A stretch of DNA of 64,000 bases from Girardinichthys multiradiatus (Eukaryota; Chordata; Actinopteri; Cyprinodontiformes; Goodeidae): NCBI RefSeq assembly GCF_021462225.1, contig NC_061806.1, positions 22,712,144 to 22,776,143 of the forward strand. The letters are read 5' to 3'. The position numbers and the translations under genes are program-made. How positions within the stretch are numbered: the stretch's first letter is position 1; every line of letters begins with the position of its first letter. Shown piece after piece: positions 60,601 to 63,600 of this stretch. The notes under the pieces are model-generated. The model was not told the origin of the DNA and did not search any database. It saw only the letters and a program-made list of their open reading frames with translations.

Positions 60601-63600
60601 CATCCGACACCGAGAACGCCCACACTTGTTCACCTGCTTCAAGAAGTAACAAAGAGCCCACAGAAGAGAAAAACAATGCTGGTTCATGTTCTCAAAGCAC
60701 AAAAAATAAATGCAAAGCAGATGTTTTTCCAAACAAAAATAGATCACTAAGGATAAAAGCAGCTACTAAATCTGAAGAACTGGGAGCCGTTCTTTCTACC
60801 TGTTCAACGAACAAATCTACAACATCTTCTCACAGACTGACAGAAACCGCTTCCGCCACTTCAAAAACATCCACTCCAACATCTCCAACATCTTCCATGT
60901 CACCAAGAAGTAAGAGTGTCACAGCATCTGAAAAAGCATGCAACACAGCACCATCATCTGACACAGGATCTACAGGGACACATAAACCTGAGCGTCCTTC
61001 CAAATGTGCTAAAACAGAATCCAGAGGCCCAACAGTACCAGAGACTAGGAGAACATCTTCTGCCACTTCTAAAACAGCTAAATCACAAGTCAAAAACATG
61101 AATACTGAAGCATCTGCGAAGATATTGACAGGGGCAAACCCAGATCCTGAAACAGCTGCTCATAAAAGGAAACTGCCAGATGTTCCTCAAAAGTACCCAG
61201 AAGAAATCAAGAAGCCACGGAAAGACCCGCCTCATGTTCCTCCAAACAAGACGACACTGAGTGGAAACCTTCCTAAAGTTGGTAAGTATTATTTAATTTA
61301 CGTTAGATATCACCTCAGTATGTGTTGGACTCTTTTCAGACTTCTGCATCTTGTTGTTAATCGACAGGATTAAACCAGCTGATTGTGGTGTCCTGTGAAA
61401 GAAAGCAGCAGGTCTACTGTCTGCTTTGTTCAGTCAAACTGAATTTGTCCAGTCAGTTTCATCTGACCAGCTCTGTCCACCAGTACAAATATGTGGTATG
61501 TGAATGTTAAATCATTATCTGAGTATAGCTGCAGCTTTTAACAATGGGCATTAATGCCAAAAAAAAGTGAATGTGTTCTACTTTCTTGACTTTTTTTCTG
61601 TTTTATTCATTAGAAAATGAAATATCCCGAATGGTCTTCAAAGGAGCTGGAGAAACAGTTAAACCACGCCGTACCTCTTTTGGCAGAAGTTGAGAAAACC
61701 CTGCCTCACACGCGGAGCGCTCAGGTAAGCTGATAAATTAAAATCAGTTTTGTGTGACTTTTAGAAAATAATCCACTTTTAAAACCGAAAAAGAAAAGGA
61801 TGACAATTTTAAAGAGTATTATATAGTATGCTCTGTTTCCACGCTTAAAAAAACAGATTTTTCTTTTATTTACACCAACTTTTTACTGGGTGAATGGAGA
61901 AAGATGTTATCCTGCCTTTGGTGCCATTTAGAGTTTTTATAAAGAGATTGATATTATGGCATCTGTTTATATGAATAAAAATTCAGTTAAAGGGGTTTGT
62001 GTAGATAAATGGTCCCTATTCTTTCTGGAAAAGTATGGGATTTAAATCAAAGATTTTCCAGGTCTAGATAGAAGTGAAAAACAAAATGAGGTATGAAAGG
62101 AAGTGTTTATTTCCAGACTTTATTCCTGTCCGTTTTCTAAATGTTGCATCTGTCCATCTGTCTTTTTATCCACCCATCCCTCCCTCCCTGCGTCCCTCTC
62201 GGTTGGTAAACAAGATGGCAGCCACTCTAATTCTGGCAGCATCTAATTTGATTGAATATTTTTTCACTTTAGATTTTCTTAAGTTTCATTGATTTAAGTC
62301 AGTTAACCTAAAAACTAAAATAAGATCATGATGCCTTATCAGCTCCTTCCTATTGGTAAATAATTATTAGATACTCATAAGCACATTTGTAAACAGTAGT
62401 TTATAGTAAATTACTTTAAATCATTTGCCGTGAAAATATTAATGAGGAGATTTGAAGATGTAGAAGAAAAAATGCATGTCGTGTACAAGTCTGTAAAAGT
62501 CAGTTGTTCTTGTATGTATTGTGTGCACACAAATCATAAAATAAGTTTTATGTTCACGATGTTTGTGTAAATATTTGTTTTTCCTAGAAATTGGAGGTGG
62601 AGAAGAATGAATATCAAAAGTTGGGAATTCTTGCAGACAGCTTGGGTGAGAGATTTTTCAACACTATAAAATTTTATCCTGCATCTCCTAAAATTGTGCT
62701 ATGTTTTTTATCGTTTGTCATGCTGTATTGTGTTAAAATCAAGATATTTGTGTAATTCTTTTGTATAGCAGAATTTGTTATTGAGGAAACTGTTTAGCAG
62801 AAAAATGTGTTTAGTTGCATAGAAACTGACTTGTTTTCCTTCGTTCTTGTGTTCCTCCTTTTGCTTTTGTGGATTTTGATGCTCAGCTGTAGAAAGAGTG
62901 AAAGCACTGGTGAAACAAAGAGACCAACAGGCCTCATCATCGCCTACAGTTGATAGCTCAGAGCATCCTTGTCATGATGTTTCCAGTCCATGTGACATTT
63001 CAAGCTCAGGTGATTGGAAATTTCCTTGTTAGCTCCTTTAGTTTGACTGCAGATGCATGCCCTCACGCTGTTTTAACAAAACAATTTCCCTTTCCATAAG
63101 ATCCATTCATATTTTGAACCTTTTTGTGTTTTTAATGAACAATGAGCTATAATCAGTGAACCACCTGCTCTAAATTTTAACTTTTAGGGATCCCAGCGTT
63201 TAATGAGGAGATGTCTGACTATGCAGATATTAACCAACCTGAACAAGAGAACAAACATCAACAGCAGCCAAGCCTGGACCAAGTGTCAGGTGAGATATGT
63301 AATGGAAAGTTTTATTCTTGTTCTGATTGTGTGCCCTAAAGTAATCATGCCCACCGTGTTCATGCAGCAGACAAGCTGGTGGAGCCTTCCAGTTGTGAAA
63401 CTATTTTTTCTTAGTGGAAAGTGTCATCCGACTTAAGCCCATCTTCTCTCATGACTAACAAGTGCCTTTGTATTGCAAGAAGAAACCACATCCTGTAAGC
63501 AACTGTGTGCTTACAGGATGCTTGGGATCTGATTGCCAGAGCAACTTGATATTCTGTATCTTGTTGTTCTCTCTTGCTGCAAGATTCAATAAACTGACTC

